Below, piece after piece: positions 52,201 through 60,403 of a stretch of DNA of 64,000 nucleotides (position 1 is its first letter; every line of letters begins with the position of its first letter). The notes under the pieces were generated by a model that did not search any database, was not told the origin of the DNA, and saw only the letters and a list, made by a program, of their open reading frames with translations. This stretch comes from Modestobacter sp. VKM Ac-2982 (GTDB lineage: Bacteria; Actinomycetota; Actinomycetes; Mycobacteriales; Geodermatophilaceae): positions 661,982 to 725,981 of the forward strand of contig NZ_JAPVBL010000001.1 in NCBI RefSeq assembly GCF_026967935.1. Reading direction: 5' to 3'. The position numbers and the translations under genes are program-made.

Positions 52201-53253
52201 ACCTCGGTGGTCATCCCGCCCGATGCCTGGCAGCCCGCCGAGGTGCCCGCGCACCTCCGGGCGACCTTCCGGGTGCTCGACGACCAGCAGCGCCCGCTCG
52301 CCCAGGGCAAGGACCTGGCCGAGCTCCGGGCGCGGGTGGCGCCGCAGGCGCGGGCCAGCCTGGCCCGGGCGGCCTCCACCTACGAGCGCACCGGCCAGAC
52401 GAGCTGGACCTTCGGGGACCTGCCCGAGACCGTGGAGGTGCAGCGCGGCGGGCACGTCGTCACCGCCTACCCCGCGCTGGTCGACGAGGGCGAGACGGTC
52501 GGTGTCCGGGTGGTGGCGACCCCCGCGGAGGCGACCCGGCTGGGCTGGCGCGGCGCGCGGCGGCTGCTGGAGCTCGTGGCCGGCTCGCCGGTCCGGCAGG
52601 TGGTCAAGGGGCTGGGCCCGCGCACCCGGCTGGCGCTGCAGTTCAACCCGGACGGCGAGATCCCCGACCTGGTGGCCGATTGCGTGGACGCCGCCGCCGA
52701 CGAGCTCATCGCCGCGGCCGGTGGCCCGCCGCGCACCGAGGCCGCTTTCACCGCCCTGCTGGCCACGGCGCGGGAGCAGCTGCTGCCGCTGACCTCCGAC
52801 GCCGTCCGCCGGGTGGAGGCGGTGCTGACCCAGGCCCGCGAGGTCGCGATCGCCATCGGTGCCGCACCCGGACGCCGGGTGCCGGAGGCGGCGATCGCCG
52901 ACCTGCGCGCCCAGATGGGCGGGCTGCTGCACCGCGGGTTCGTCGCCGACGCCGGGCGTCGCCGGCTGCCGGACCTGGTGCGGTACCTGACCGCGATGGC
53001 CCACCGGCTGGAGAAGCTGCCGGCCAACGCCGCCCGGGACCAGCTGTGGACGGCGCAGGTCGCCGCGGTGACGGCGGAGTACGCGCAGCTGCGTGCCGCC
53101 GCGCCGCCGACCGGGGCGCCGGACGACCCGGTCACCCGGGTGCGCTGGATGATCGAGGAGCTGCGGGTGGGCCTGTTCGCCCAGACCGTCGGCACCCCGC
53201 GGCCGATCTCCGAGCAGCGGGTCTACAAGGCGATCGACGCGATCAGCGCCTGA
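49297..53253 (+). CDS. hrpA: ATP-dependent RNA helicase HrpA (DEAH-box)
   Basis: 1318-residue DEAH/RHA helicase, the usual HrpA length. N-terminal helicase core with Walker A GETGSGKTTQ, IIIDEAHERSLN, TSATID, and motif VI QRSGRCGRTSEG; then HA2/OB-fold regions and the C-terminal DUF3418 domain. HrpA acts on RNA hairpins and rescues stalled ribosomes. GTG start. A polyanion-like stretch (DPDDPDADPDRD) lies in an insertion near residue 265, between motif III and the second RecA lobe. Confidence 0.93.
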   Translation: MTTPHDDLRSRLSALTLADEHRLRRRLDGTRRTKDPAARARQHEQVATDVAAAEERIARRRAAVPVVSYPEELPVSQRREEIAAALRDSQVVVVAGETGSGKTTQLPKILLELGRGVRGRIGHTQPRRLAARTVAERIAEEIGTPLGDVVGWKVRFTDEVGDRTLVKLMTDGVLLAEVQRDRMLRQYDTIIIDEAHERSLNIDFLLGYLARLLPRRPDLKLVITSATIDVDRIAKHFSTDGAQVPVVEVSGRTYPVEVRYRPVIDPDDPDADPDRDQTSAIVDACAELVAEGPGDVLVFLAGEREIRDTAEALAGTTERNGTPIDVLPLYSRLSAADQHKVFQAHTGRRIVLATNVAETSLTVPGIKYVVDPGTARISRYSHRTKVQRLPIEPVSQASARQRSGRCGRTSEGIAIRLYTEDDYDARPEYTDPEILRTNLASVLLQMASLDLGDVADFPFIDPPDRRAVADGLALLEELAALDGEGKLTETGRALAALPLDPRIARMVVEADRRGVLEEVLVIAAGLTVQDVRERPAEHQQAADELHKRFADENSDFLALLNLWQYLAERAEELSGNQFRRTVKKEFLHYLRIREWQDLHGQLRSTARRLGMTTGSLAPAPDERGVTASLLAGLLSQVGMQAEPVKDRSGKPGRPGREYLGTRNTRFVIAPGTPLAKKPPRWVVAAELVETSRLFARTVARIDPEVVERLADHLVNRQYSEPRWDAKRGSVVATERVTLYGLPLVVGRRVQYGSIDPVVSRELFIRHALVQGEWTTHHRFWAENQAAVERVAELEERARRRDIRVDDETVFELYEARLPADVVSTRHFDRWWKEARRTRPDLLTFTPEMLTNAAAAGQVQAEDYPDEVRLTQGLTLPLSYAFAPGAAEDGVTVDVPLGVLDTLARTSGESLAFTVPGQRAELVTELLRSLPKQLRRGLVPIPDRVREVLPHIDPTEPLLPALERELRRATSVVIPPDAWQPAEVPAHLRATFRVLDDQQRPLAQGKDLAELRARVAPQARASLARAASTYERTGQTSWTFGDLPETVEVQRGGHVVTAYPALVDEGETVGVRVVATPAEATRLGWRGARRLLELVAGSPVRQVVKGLGPRTRLALQFNPDGEIPDLVADCVDAAADELIAAAGGPPRTEAAFTALLATAREQLLPLTSDAVRRVEAVLTQAREVAIAIGAAPGRRVPEAAIADLRAQMGGLLHRGFVADAGRRRLPDLVRYLTAMAHRLEKLPANAARDQLWTAQVAAVTAEYAQLRAAAPPTGAPDDPVTRVRWMIEELRVGLFAQTVGTPRPISEQRVYKAIDAISA

Positions 53254-53281
53254 ACCCGGCCCCGGGTCAGCTCCGGCGGCG

Positions 53282-53644
53282 TCAGATCGGGTCGGTCGTC
53301 TCCCGGAGCAGGGCGGAGATCCGTTGCCGGGTCACGCCGAACAGCGCGGCGATCCGGTTGATGCTCACGTCCTCGGCCTGGAGTGCGGCCGCCTGCTCGC
53401 GCCGCCAGGCGTGCCCGGCGGTGGACAGCACGCCCAGCACGGTGCTGATCCGCTCGACGATGAGGGGGTGCGCCTCCGAGCCGACGACGTCCAGCCACGG
53501 CAGGCCGGATGCGCGTGCGGCGAGCAGTGCCTCGGCCCGGGCCTTCGCCTGCTCGAGCTGGACGGTGCAGGAGTCGAGCTCGGTCAGCAGGGTGCGCAGG
53601 GCGCGGGTGGCGTCGTCCTCGGACGGCTCGCCGGCCTCGGTCAC
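53282..53644 (-). CDS. Small HTH-containing protein
   Basis: A 120-residue protein: helical N-terminus (ALRTLLTELDSCTVQLEQAKARAEALL) resembling a coiled coil, then a C-terminal resolvase-like helix-turn-helix (EDVSINRIAALFGVTRQRISALLRE). The GTG at 53644 is one of several possible starts; longer forms would add a Pro/Arg/Cys-rich leader. A perfect palindrome AACACGTGTT lies about 70 nt upstream. Function unknown, possibly a DNA-binding regulator. Confidence 0.65.
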   Translation of the reverse strand: MTEAGEPSEDDATRALRTLLTELDSCTVQLEQAKARAEALLAARASGLPWLDVVGSEAHPLIVERISTVLGVLSTAGHAWRREQAAALQAEDVSINRIAALFGVTRQRISALLRETTDPI

Positions 53645-53714
53645 GCGGTCGCGCTCCGGGTCCGTGCACCCGGGTCCGTCGGCCCGGGTGAATCGGTTGG
53701 ACACTACCGGATTG

Positions 53715-53724
53715 AACACGTGTT
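53715..53724. promoter_or_regulatory. AACACGTGTT palindrome upstream of the HTH gene
   Basis: A perfect 10-bp palindrome sits beside a minus-strand TAGTGT (-10-like) element about 55-60 nt upstream of the start. It is a candidate autoregulatory operator. Confidence 0.35.
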
Positions 53725-53910
53725 GCCCGCAACGGCCGTTGCAGGTGCCGACTCCCGACGGGATGGTGGTGCGCCGGCAAGCGCGTGTGGTTCGAGCTGT
53801 CACCCGCCGGGGTGGGGGAGCCCACCGAGCGCTGACCGCCGCTGGTTTGCCGTCCCCGCGTCACGGGGACGGTCGAGGGGACCGCGATCGTCAGACGAAG
53901 GAGTCGTCGC

Positions 53911-54093
53911 ATGAGTGAGCCCACCAGCCACACCGAGCCCGCCGGGCAGGGTCTGTCCGACGAGGAGATGGTGGAGACCGTCGCCGGGCAGACCGACAGC
54001 GCCTCCGAGAACGCCGACACGGCCGGCAAGGACTGGAACGGCGAGGCCGCGGACGCCCCGCAGCCGGACGCCGCGACCGACCCGTCGGCCTGA
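53911..54093 (+). CDS. Small acidic hypothetical protein
   Basis: A 60-residue protein, hydrophilic and acidic (LSDEEMVETVAGQTDS, ENADTAGKDWNGEAAD), likely intrinsically disordered. AAGGAG 8 nt before the ATG supports a real gene. The stop lies 10 nt from the convergent MFS gene. Function unknown. Confidence 0.6.
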   Translation: MSEPTSHTEPAGQGLSDEEMVETVAGQTDSASENADTAGKDWNGEAADAPQPDAATDPSA

Positions 54094-54103
54094 CCCGGTA
54101 GGG

Positions 54104-55330
54104 CTACCCCGTCTGCGACGCCGTCCTCGCCTCGCCAGGATCCAGGACGGCGTCGCGCGCGGCACCCCAGCCGGCCCGGAGCATCGGCGCCAGGAGCGCG
54201 ATGAGCAGCAGCAGGGGCCAGGTCCACCCGCTCGTGAGGTCGTGCAGGGCGCCGAGCACCACCGGGCCGGTGGAGGCGACCAGGTAGCCCAGGCACTGGG
54301 CGACGCCCCCCAGCCGGGCGGCCACCAACGGGGTCGGGCTGCGCAGCACGATGAGGGTCAGCGCCAGGGCGAACCCGCCGCCCTGGGCCACGCCGAAGAC
54401 GGCCACCCAGACCAGCGTGCCGCTGGCCGGGGCGAGCAGCAACCCGCCCAGCCCGACGGCGTACGCGGTCAGCACGCCGGCCACCAGTGGCCGCTGGTCG
54501 GCCATCCGTCCGGCGGCGGCCGGCACGAGCAGCGCCCCGACCGCACCGGTCACGTTCGAGGCGGCCAGCAGCAGCCCGCCCTCGCGGACCGGGACACCGG
54601 CGTCGGCGAGCAGGGTGGGCAGCCAGGCGGCGAAGGAGTAGAACTGCACGCTCTGCAGGCCGAGGTAGGCGGTCACCTGCCGGGCCAGCGGCTGCCGCAG
54701 CAGCGACCACGCCCCGGCGCCGGTCTCCGCCGTCCTCGCCGGGGTGCCACGCACCCCGGCCACCGGCAGCCAGAGCGCCAGGCCGGCGACGGCCAGCACC
54801 AGCCAGGAGGCGAGCGCCACCCGCCACTCCACGCCCAGCGCCACGCCCAGCGGCACGGTGAGCCCCGCGGCGGCAGCCGCCCCGATGTTGAGCGACGCGG
54901 TGTAGGCGCCCATCACGGCGCCCGGGCGGGTGAACTCCCGTTTGACGTAGGCCGGCATCAGCACGTTCGCGATGGCGATCGCCGCGCCGGCCACCAGGCT
55001 GCCGGCGTAGAGGAGCGCGACCGGGGACAGCAGCCGCAGGGCGATGCCGACGGCCAGCAGTGCGAGCGAGGCGGCCACCGCCGTCTCCAGCCCGATCCGG
55101 CGGGCCAGACGTGGGGCGAGCGGGGCGAACGCGCCGAAGCAGAGCACCGGCAGCGCGGTCAGCAGACCGGCCAGCGCACTGCTCAGGCCCGTGTCGGCCC
55201 GCAGCTGGCCCAGCAGGGGGGCCACCGCCACGATGGCCGGCCGCTGGCTCAGCGCGACGACGATGATCGCGGTGACCAGCAGCAACGCCGCGCCCCGCGA
55301 GCGAACGGCCCGCGGGGCCGACTGGTTCAC
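54104..55330 (-). CDS. MFS transporter, CynX/NimT family, coupled to cysN
   Basis: A 408-residue MFS protein with 12 hydrophobic segments: VALSQRPAIVAVAPLLGQLRADTG near the N-terminus (CynX/NimT motif region, resembling cyanate or nitroimidazole transporters) and two halves separated by a short loop. The GTG overlaps the cysN stop (GTGA), so it is the last cistron of the sulfate-activation transcript. The link to sulfur metabolism is inferred from this; the substrate is not known. Confidence 0.82.
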   Translation of the reverse strand: MNQSAPRAVRSRGAALLLVTAIIVVALSQRPAIVAVAPLLGQLRADTGLSSALAGLLTALPVLCFGAFAPLAPRLARRIGLETAVAASLALLAVGIALRLLSPVALLYAGSLVAGAAIAIANVLMPAYVKREFTRPGAVMGAYTASLNIGAAAAAGLTVPLGVALGVEWRVALASWLVLAVAGLALWLPVAGVRGTPARTAETGAGAWSLLRQPLARQVTAYLGLQSVQFYSFAAWLPTLLADAGVPVREGGLLLAASNVTGAVGALLVPAAAGRMADQRPLVAGVLTAYAVGLGGLLLAPASGTLVWVAVFGVAQGGGFALALTLIVLRSPTPLVAARLGGVAQCLGYLVASTGPVVLGALHDLTSGWTWPLLLLIALLAPMLRAGWGAARDAVLDPGEARTASQTG

Positions 55331-56643
55331 CCGGCGGGGGTGAGCATCCCGGCGCCGACGGTGGCGTTGGTCGCCTCGTCGATCAGGATGAAACGGCCGG
55401 TGACCCGGTTGCGGTGGTAGTCGTCGACGAACAGCGGCTGGGTGGTGCGCAGCCGCACCCGGCCGATGTCGTTGAGACCCAGCTCGGTCGCGTCGGTCTC
55501 CCGGTGCAGGGTGTTGACGTCCAGCCGGTACTGCAGGTCCTTGACCATCGCGCGCACCGTGCGGGTGGTGTGCTTGACGGCCAGCCGCATCCGCGGGGTC
55601 AGCGGGGTGTCGGCCATCCAGCAGACCAGCGCGTCCAGGTCCTGGGTGACGTGCGGGGCGTTGTGCGGGCGGCAGATCATGTCGCCGCGGGAGACGTCCA
55701 GGTCGTCGGCCAGCCGCACGGTCACCGACATCGGGGGGAACGCCGCCTCCACCGGGCCGTCGGGCCCGTCGATCGCGGTGATCGTGGTGGTCAGCCCGCT
55801 GGGCAGCACCTGCACCTCGTCACCGGGGCGCAGCACGCCGGCACCGACCCGGCCGGCGTAGCCGCGGTAGTCGTGGAAGGCGTCGGACTGCGGCCGGACC
55901 ACGTACTGGACCGGGAACCGGGTGTCGACCAGGTTCCGGTCACTGGCCACGTGCACGTGCTCGAGGTGGTGCAGCAACGAGGTGCCCTCGTACCAGGGGG
56001 TGTTCGCCGACCGGGTCACCACGTTGTCGCCCTGCAGGGCCGAGATCGGGACGACGGTGAGGTCGGGGACCTCCAGCTTGGTGGCGAAGGCGGTGAACTC
56101 GTCGCGGATGCCCTCGAACACCTCCTCCGACCAGTCGACCAGGTCCATCTTGTTCACCGCGACCACCAGGTGCGGCACCCGCAGCAGGGAGGCGAGGAAG
56201 GCGTGCCGGCGGCTCTGCTCGACCATGCCCTTGCGTGCGTCGACCAGCACGATCGCCAGGTCCGCGGTCGAGGCGCCGGTGACCATGTTCCGGGTGTACT
56301 GCACGTGCCCGGGGGTGTCGGCGAGGATGAACGTGCGCCGCGGGGTGCTGAAGTAGCGGTAGGCGACGTCGATGGTGATGCCCTGCTCGCGCTCGGCGCG
56401 CAGCCCGTCGGTGAGCAGCGCCAGGTCGACGTAGTCGCCGCGGCTGGCCCGCGCGATCGCCGCGTACTGGTCCTCGAACACGGCCTTGCTGTCGTACAGC
56501 AGCCGGCCGATCAGCGTGCTCTTGCCGTCGTCGACCGAGCCGGCGGTGGCGATCCGCAGGATGTCCTTGCGGGCGTGCGCGATCTCCGCGGCCGCCTCGG
56601 CGGCGGCGGAGTGGACGTCGATGGGTGCGTCGGCGGAGGTCAT
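55327..56643 (-). CDS. cysN: Sulfate adenylyltransferase subunit 1 (CysN, GTPase)
   Basis: Regulatory GTPase subunit of ATP sulfurylase, 438 residues, so without a fused APS kinase. EF-Tu-like G-domain: G1 AGSVDDGKSTLIG, G3 DTPGHVQYTRNM, G4 NKMDLVDW, and SAL (G5) in VPISALQGDNV; EF-Tu domain II/III follow. ATG start. The catalytic subunit gene cysD lies 409 nt upstream, separated by an opposite-strand gene. Confidence 0.95.
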   Translation of the reverse strand: MTSADAPIDVHSAAAEAAAEIAHARKDILRIATAGSVDDGKSTLIGRLLYDSKAVFEDQYAAIARASRGDYVDLALLTDGLRAEREQGITIDVAYRYFSTPRRTFILADTPGHVQYTRNMVTGASTADLAIVLVDARKGMVEQSRRHAFLASLLRVPHLVVAVNKMDLVDWSEEVFEGIRDEFTAFATKLEVPDLTVVPISALQGDNVVTRSANTPWYEGTSLLHHLEHVHVASDRNLVDTRFPVQYVVRPQSDAFHDYRGYAGRVGAGVLRPGDEVQVLPSGLTTTITAIDGPDGPVEAAFPPMSVTVRLADDLDVSRGDMICRPHNAPHVTQDLDALVCWMADTPLTPRMRLAVKHTTRTVRAMVKDLQYRLDVNTLHRETDATELGLNDIGRVRLRTTQPLFVDDYHRNRVTGRFILIDEATNATVGAGMLTPAG

Positions 56644-56735
56644 CGGGCGGCCTCTCCCCTGTCTCGTCGGAGGTCTCGCTGGCGGGTGGCGCGGCGGTGG
56701 CGGACGCTGGGGGTCACGTCCACGGAGGGGGGACG

Positions 56736-57062
56736 GTGTTCCTCTTCGCTGCCGCGGTGCCCGCGCTGATGGTCGTGGTGCTCGGCTACGTCGTCGGCTA
56801 CGTCGTCACCGAGTGGGCCAGCGGTCTGCTCGACTCGGCGTTCGGTGCGCCGCTGGACCCGGGCGTGCCCGAGGTGGTGGGCTGGCTGACCGGGCTGGTG
56901 CTCCTGGGCGTCGTCGTCCGGGTGCTGGTCGACCGCCGTCGGCGACTGCGGCGCGCGCTGCGCAGGGCTCGCCTGCAGGGGCAGCAGGGCGAGGTCGAGC
57001 GGCTGGAGGCCGCGTTGGCCGCGCGTGCCCGGCGCCGTCCGGATCGGCGCCATCAGAAGTAG
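56736..57062 (+). CDS. Small membrane protein on the opposite strand between cysD and cysN
   Basis: A 108-residue protein with two membrane helices: VFLFAAAVPALMVVVLGYVVGYVV near the N-terminus and VVGWLTGLVLLGVVVRVLV, then a basic, coiled-coil-like C-terminus (RRRLRRALRRARLQGQQGEVERLEAAL) ending DRRHQK. GTG with a strong GGAGGGGGG upstream. It is divergent from cysN (92-nt gap) and its end overlaps the end of cysD by 10 nt on the other strand. Unknown family. Confidence 0.6.
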   Translation: MFLFAAAVPALMVVVLGYVVGYVVTEWASGLLDSAFGAPLDPGVPEVVGWLTGLVLLGVVVRVLVDRRRRLRRALRRARLQGQQGEVERLEAALAARARRRPDRRHQK

Positions 57063-57961
57063 CCCTCCTTCTTCCGGTCCTCCATGGCGGCGTCGCTGAC
57101 CTTGTCGTCGCCGCGGGTGGCGCCGCGCTCGGTCAGCCGGGTCACCGCGATCTCGGCGATGACCTCCTCGACGTTGGTGGCCGTGGAGCGGACGGCGGCG
57201 GTCAGGTTGGCGTCGCCGACGGTGCGGTACCGCACGCTCTCGCGCAGCACCTGCTCGCCGTCCCGGGGCGTGATGAAGTCGTTGACCGCGTAGAGCATCC
57301 CCTGGCGGTCCACGACGTCCCGCTCGCGGGCCAGGTAGAGCTGCGGGATCGCGATCTCCTCCTGGGCGATGTAGCCCCAGATGTCCAGCTCCGTCCAGTT
57401 GGACAGCGGGAACACCCGGATCGACTCACCGAGGTGCGTGCGGCCGTTGTAGAGGTCCCAGAGCTCGGGGCGCTGGTTCTTCGGGTCCCACTGGCCGAAC
57501 TCGTCGCGGAAGGAGAACATCCGCTCCTTGGCCCGGGCCTTGTCCTCGTCGCGCCGTGCGCCGCCGAACAGGGCGGTGAAGCCGTGCTGCTCGACGGCGT
57601 CCAGCAGCACCGGGGTCTGGATCCGGTTGCGCGACCCGTTCGGCTCCTCGCGCACCGTGCCGGCGGCGATGGCATCGGGGACCGAGGCGATCACCAGCTC
57701 CACCCCGAGCTCGGCGACGCGCTTGTCCCGGAACTCCAGGACCTCGGGGAAGTTCAGCCCGGTGTCGATGTGCATCACCGGGAAGGGGATGCGGGCCGGT
57801 GCGAACGCCTTGCGGGCGAGCTCGAGCATGACGATCGAGTCCTTGCCGCCGGAGAACAGCAGCACCGGCCGCTCGGACTCGGCGGCCACCTCGCGGAGCA
57901 CGTGGACGGACTCGGCCTCCAGCGTCTGCAGCTGGGTGAGCCGGTGGTCGGCGATGGACAC
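57053..57961 (-). CDS. cysD: Sulfate adenylyltransferase subunit 2 (CysD)
   Basis: Catalytic subunit that makes APS from ATP and sulfate; PAPS-reductase-like fold. 302 residues, typical. PP-loop LLFSGGKDSIVML near residue 33, HIDTGLNFPEVLEFRD, the ARRDEDKARAKERMFSFRDEFGQWDPKNQRPELW segment and the conserved KKEGYF C-terminus. The GTG at 57961 gives the family length; upstream frame is not conserved. First gene of a cysD - (gap) - cysN - MFS direction of transcription. Confidence 0.95.
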   Translation of the reverse strand: MSIADHRLTQLQTLEAESVHVLREVAAESERPVLLFSGGKDSIVMLELARKAFAPARIPFPVMHIDTGLNFPEVLEFRDKRVAELGVELVIASVPDAIAAGTVREEPNGSRNRIQTPVLLDAVEQHGFTALFGGARRDEDKARAKERMFSFRDEFGQWDPKNQRPELWDLYNGRTHLGESIRVFPLSNWTELDIWGYIAQEEIAIPQLYLARERDVVDRQGMLYAVNDFITPRDGEQVLRESVRYRTVGDANLTAAVRSTATNVEEVIAEIAVTRLTERGATRGDDKVSDAAMEDRKKEGYF

Positions 57962-58096
57962 GCTGTCGAGCTCCCGAGGACGGCGGCACGCATCGCCGGC
58001 CGGCGACACGATCAGTGGGGCAACCGCATCGACGTGATGGGGATTCCCGGACCCCAGTGTCCGTCATGGCCCACGGGGACCGGTCGGGCGGTGGGC

Positions 58097-58807
58097 TCAG
58101 CGGGGTCGGTCGACCACCCCGGTCGCGTCCCCGGGCCGGCCGGGCGGGGTCGGGCGGCCGGTCGCGTCGGTGATGGTGGAGAAGTAGGCGGCGACCTGCT
58201 CCGGCCGTGGTGTCACGAAGACGCCGTGGGCCTGGACGAGTGGCTGGTCCGGGGCCGTGGCCAGGGCGATCGTCCCGGTGATGACGGTCTTGCGGCCGGT
58301 GTTCCCGCTGACCGCCGCGCGGAGCACCAGCGCCGTCTCCAGGGGGACCGGACGGCGGTAGTCGAGCTCGAGCCGTGCGGTCATGCCCCAGAGCCCGGCC
58401 GCGATCGCCGCCGACCCCAGCAGCTGGTCCATCAGCAGCGCGCTCATCCCGCCGTGCACGTAGCTGGGCGGTCCCTCGTAGGCCAGCCCCAGCGTCACCT
58501 CGCTGACGACACCGCCGTCCTCGCGCCGGATGACCAGCGGTGGGGCCAACGGACTGCCGACCCCGCTGACCGGGTTGAACACCCGCCGCGCCTGCGCCGG
58601 GTCGTCCAGTGCGGGCAGCTGGTCACGGCTGCGGCGGGCCGCCGACAGCCGGGCGGTCACCTGCCGGACGGCGACGGCGGCGGCGTGCAGCTCCGCGGCC
58701 GGGACCGTCGTCGTCACCGTGGCGCCGACCAGCTCGCGCAGGGCGCTGCCCAGGTCGGTGACGGCGGCCAGCAGCTCGGCCTCGGTGGCGGTTCCCTCGA
58801 TCGTCAC
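58097..58807 (-). CDS. PaaI-family hot-dog thioesterase
   Basis: A 236-residue protein. N-terminal helical region (about 75 residues) and a C-terminal hot-dog domain with LGLAYEGPPSYVHGGMSALLMDQLLG (the HGG-x-D motif of PaaI/4HBT thioesterases) and LELDYRRPVPLET. Probably hydrolyses acyl-CoA. GTG start. No functional partner is adjacent; the next gene is a sensor kinase. Confidence 0.85.
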   Translation of the reverse strand: MTIEGTATEAELLAAVTDLGSALRELVGATVTTTVPAAELHAAAVAVRQVTARLSAARRSRDQLPALDDPAQARRVFNPVSGVGSPLAPPLVIRREDGGVVSEVTLGLAYEGPPSYVHGGMSALLMDQLLGSAAIAAGLWGMTARLELDYRRPVPLETALVLRAAVSGNTGRKTVITGTIALATAPDQPLVQAHGVFVTPRPEQVAAYFSTITDATGRPTPPGRPGDATGVVDRPR

Positions 58808-58840
58808 CCGTGGATTGGACCAGCCGGCCCGTCGGGCGGG

Positions 58841-60403
58841 TCAGGTGGGGCCGGACGGCTGCGGACCGGAGCGGGGCAGGTGGACGGCGAAGGTGGCGCC
58901 CTCGCCTGGGGCGGTGTGCAGCTCGACCCGACCGCCGTGCGCCTCGACCAGTGCGGCGACGATGGACAGCCCGAGCCCGGTGCCCCCGGCGGCCCGGGTG
59001 CGGGAGGAGTCGGCCCGGTAGAACCGCTCGAACACCCGGTCGGCGTCGGCCGGCGCCAGGCCGGGGCCCTCGTCGCTGACCGCGACGACGAGCCCGTCGG
59101 GCTCGGTCTCGTCCTCGGCGACGCGCAGGGTCACCCGGGTGCCGGCGGGGGTGTGGGTGAGCGCGTTGGCGACCAGGTTCCCGATCACCTGACGCAGCCG
59201 GGCCTCGTCGCCGCGCACGACGGGCACGTCGGTCAGCGAGGGGTCCAGCTGCAGGCTGACCGGGCGGTCGGGGGCGACGGCGCGGGCGTCGTGCACGGCG
59301 TCCCCGGCCAGTTCGGCCAGGTCGACGGGGGCCAGGGCCAGCGGCCGCTGCTGGTCCAGCCGGGCCAGCTGCAGCAGGTCCTCGACGAGCAACCCCATCC
59401 GGGTCGCCTCGGACTCGATCCGCTGCATCAGCCGGCCGGTGTCCTCCGGGCCGTCGACCGCACCCTGGCGGTGCAGCTCGGCGAAGCCGCGGATGGACGT
59501 CAACGGGGTGCGCAGCTCGTGGCTGGCGTCGGCGACGAACCGGCGCATCCGCGCCTCGGAGGCGACGGCGTGCTCCTCGGAGGCCTGCTGGGCGCGGAAG
59601 GAGCTCTCGATCCGACCGAGCATCCCGTTCAGCGCGGCCGACAGCCGGCCGACCTCGGTCCGGTCGTCGCCCACCGGCACGCGCCGGGACAGGTCGCCGG
59701 CGGCGATCGCCCGGGCGGTGTCCTCGACCTCTGTCAGGGGGCGCAGGCTGTTGCGCACGACGAGGTGGCCGGCGACGCCCAGCACCGCCAGGACCAGCAG
59801 CCCGACGATGAGCTCGATCCGCACCAGCCGGCCCAGGGCGTCTTCGTCGGCGCTCAGGTCGAGTCCGAGGACGACGACGTACTCCTCGCTGACCGGGGTG
59901 CTGGGCACCCGGATCGCGCCCACCCGCCAGGTGGTCCGTCCGTCCTGCGATGCGGTGGAGATGGCGTCGGTGCCGTCGACGCCGACTTCCGTCGCGTCCA
60001 GACGGCTGACGTCGGGCAGGTCGTCGTCGTCCGGGCCCTGCACGACCGAGACGGAGTCCTCCTCGGCGTCGAGGCCCAGGCAGGCGATGTACTGGTTGCT
60101 CGGGATGCGCGGCCAGTCGCCGGCGCAGGCCTGCAGGATCCGGACCGGCTGCCCCGCCAGCTGGTCCAGGCCGGCGTCCAGCTGCTCGTCCTGCTGCTCG
60201 ACGAGGTAGTCGCGCAGCAGGGAGGTGGCGGCGAAGCCGGTGGCGGCCAGCGCGGCTGCGACCAGGGCCACCATCAGGGCCACCAGGGTGACCCGCAGCG
60301 GGACCCGGGGCGTGGGGCCCTGGGCCGGGTGTTCCACCGGGTCACCCGGGGGTGGCGCAGCCGGCGCGGTGTCCACCGCCCTGCTCCGGGCGGTCGCGGT
60401 CAC
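58841..60403 (-). CDS. Sensor histidine kinase, TrcS/TcrY-like (second pair)
   Basis: A 520-residue membrane kinase: first helix about residues 40-60 (LRVTLVALMVALVAAALAATG), extracytoplasmic sensor with two cysteines (LQACAGDWPRIPSNQYIACLG), second helix, HAMP, HisKA with VADASHELRTPLTSIRGFAEL and HATPase with GNLVANALTHTP and GTGLGLSIVAAL. The GTG overlaps the response-regulator stop (GTGA). Paralogous to the kinase at 24392, with a different sensor domain. Confidence 0.92.
   Translation of the reverse strand: MTATARSRAVDTAPAAPPPGDPVEHPAQGPTPRVPLRVTLVALMVALVAAALAATGFAATSLLRDYLVEQQDEQLDAGLDQLAGQPVRILQACAGDWPRIPSNQYIACLGLDAEEDSVSVVQGPDDDDLPDVSRLDATEVGVDGTDAISTASQDGRTTWRVGAIRVPSTPVSEEYVVVLGLDLSADEDALGRLVRIELIVGLLVLAVLGVAGHLVVRNSLRPLTEVEDTARAIAAGDLSRRVPVGDDRTEVGRLSAALNGMLGRIESSFRAQQASEEHAVASEARMRRFVADASHELRTPLTSIRGFAELHRQGAVDGPEDTGRLMQRIESEATRMGLLVEDLLQLARLDQQRPLALAPVDLAELAGDAVHDARAVAPDRPVSLQLDPSLTDVPVVRGDEARLRQVIGNLVANALTHTPAGTRVTLRVAEDETEPDGLVVAVSDEGPGLAPADADRVFERFYRADSSRTRAAGGTGLGLSIVAALVEAHGGRVELHTAPGEGATFAVHLPRSGPQPSGPT

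Noticed and set aside
57426..58067. A 213-residue protein overlapping cysD in another frame
   Set aside because: It lies almost wholly out of frame over cysD and has the Arg/Ala/Gly composition of a shadow; only its first codons are discussed as a possible leader.
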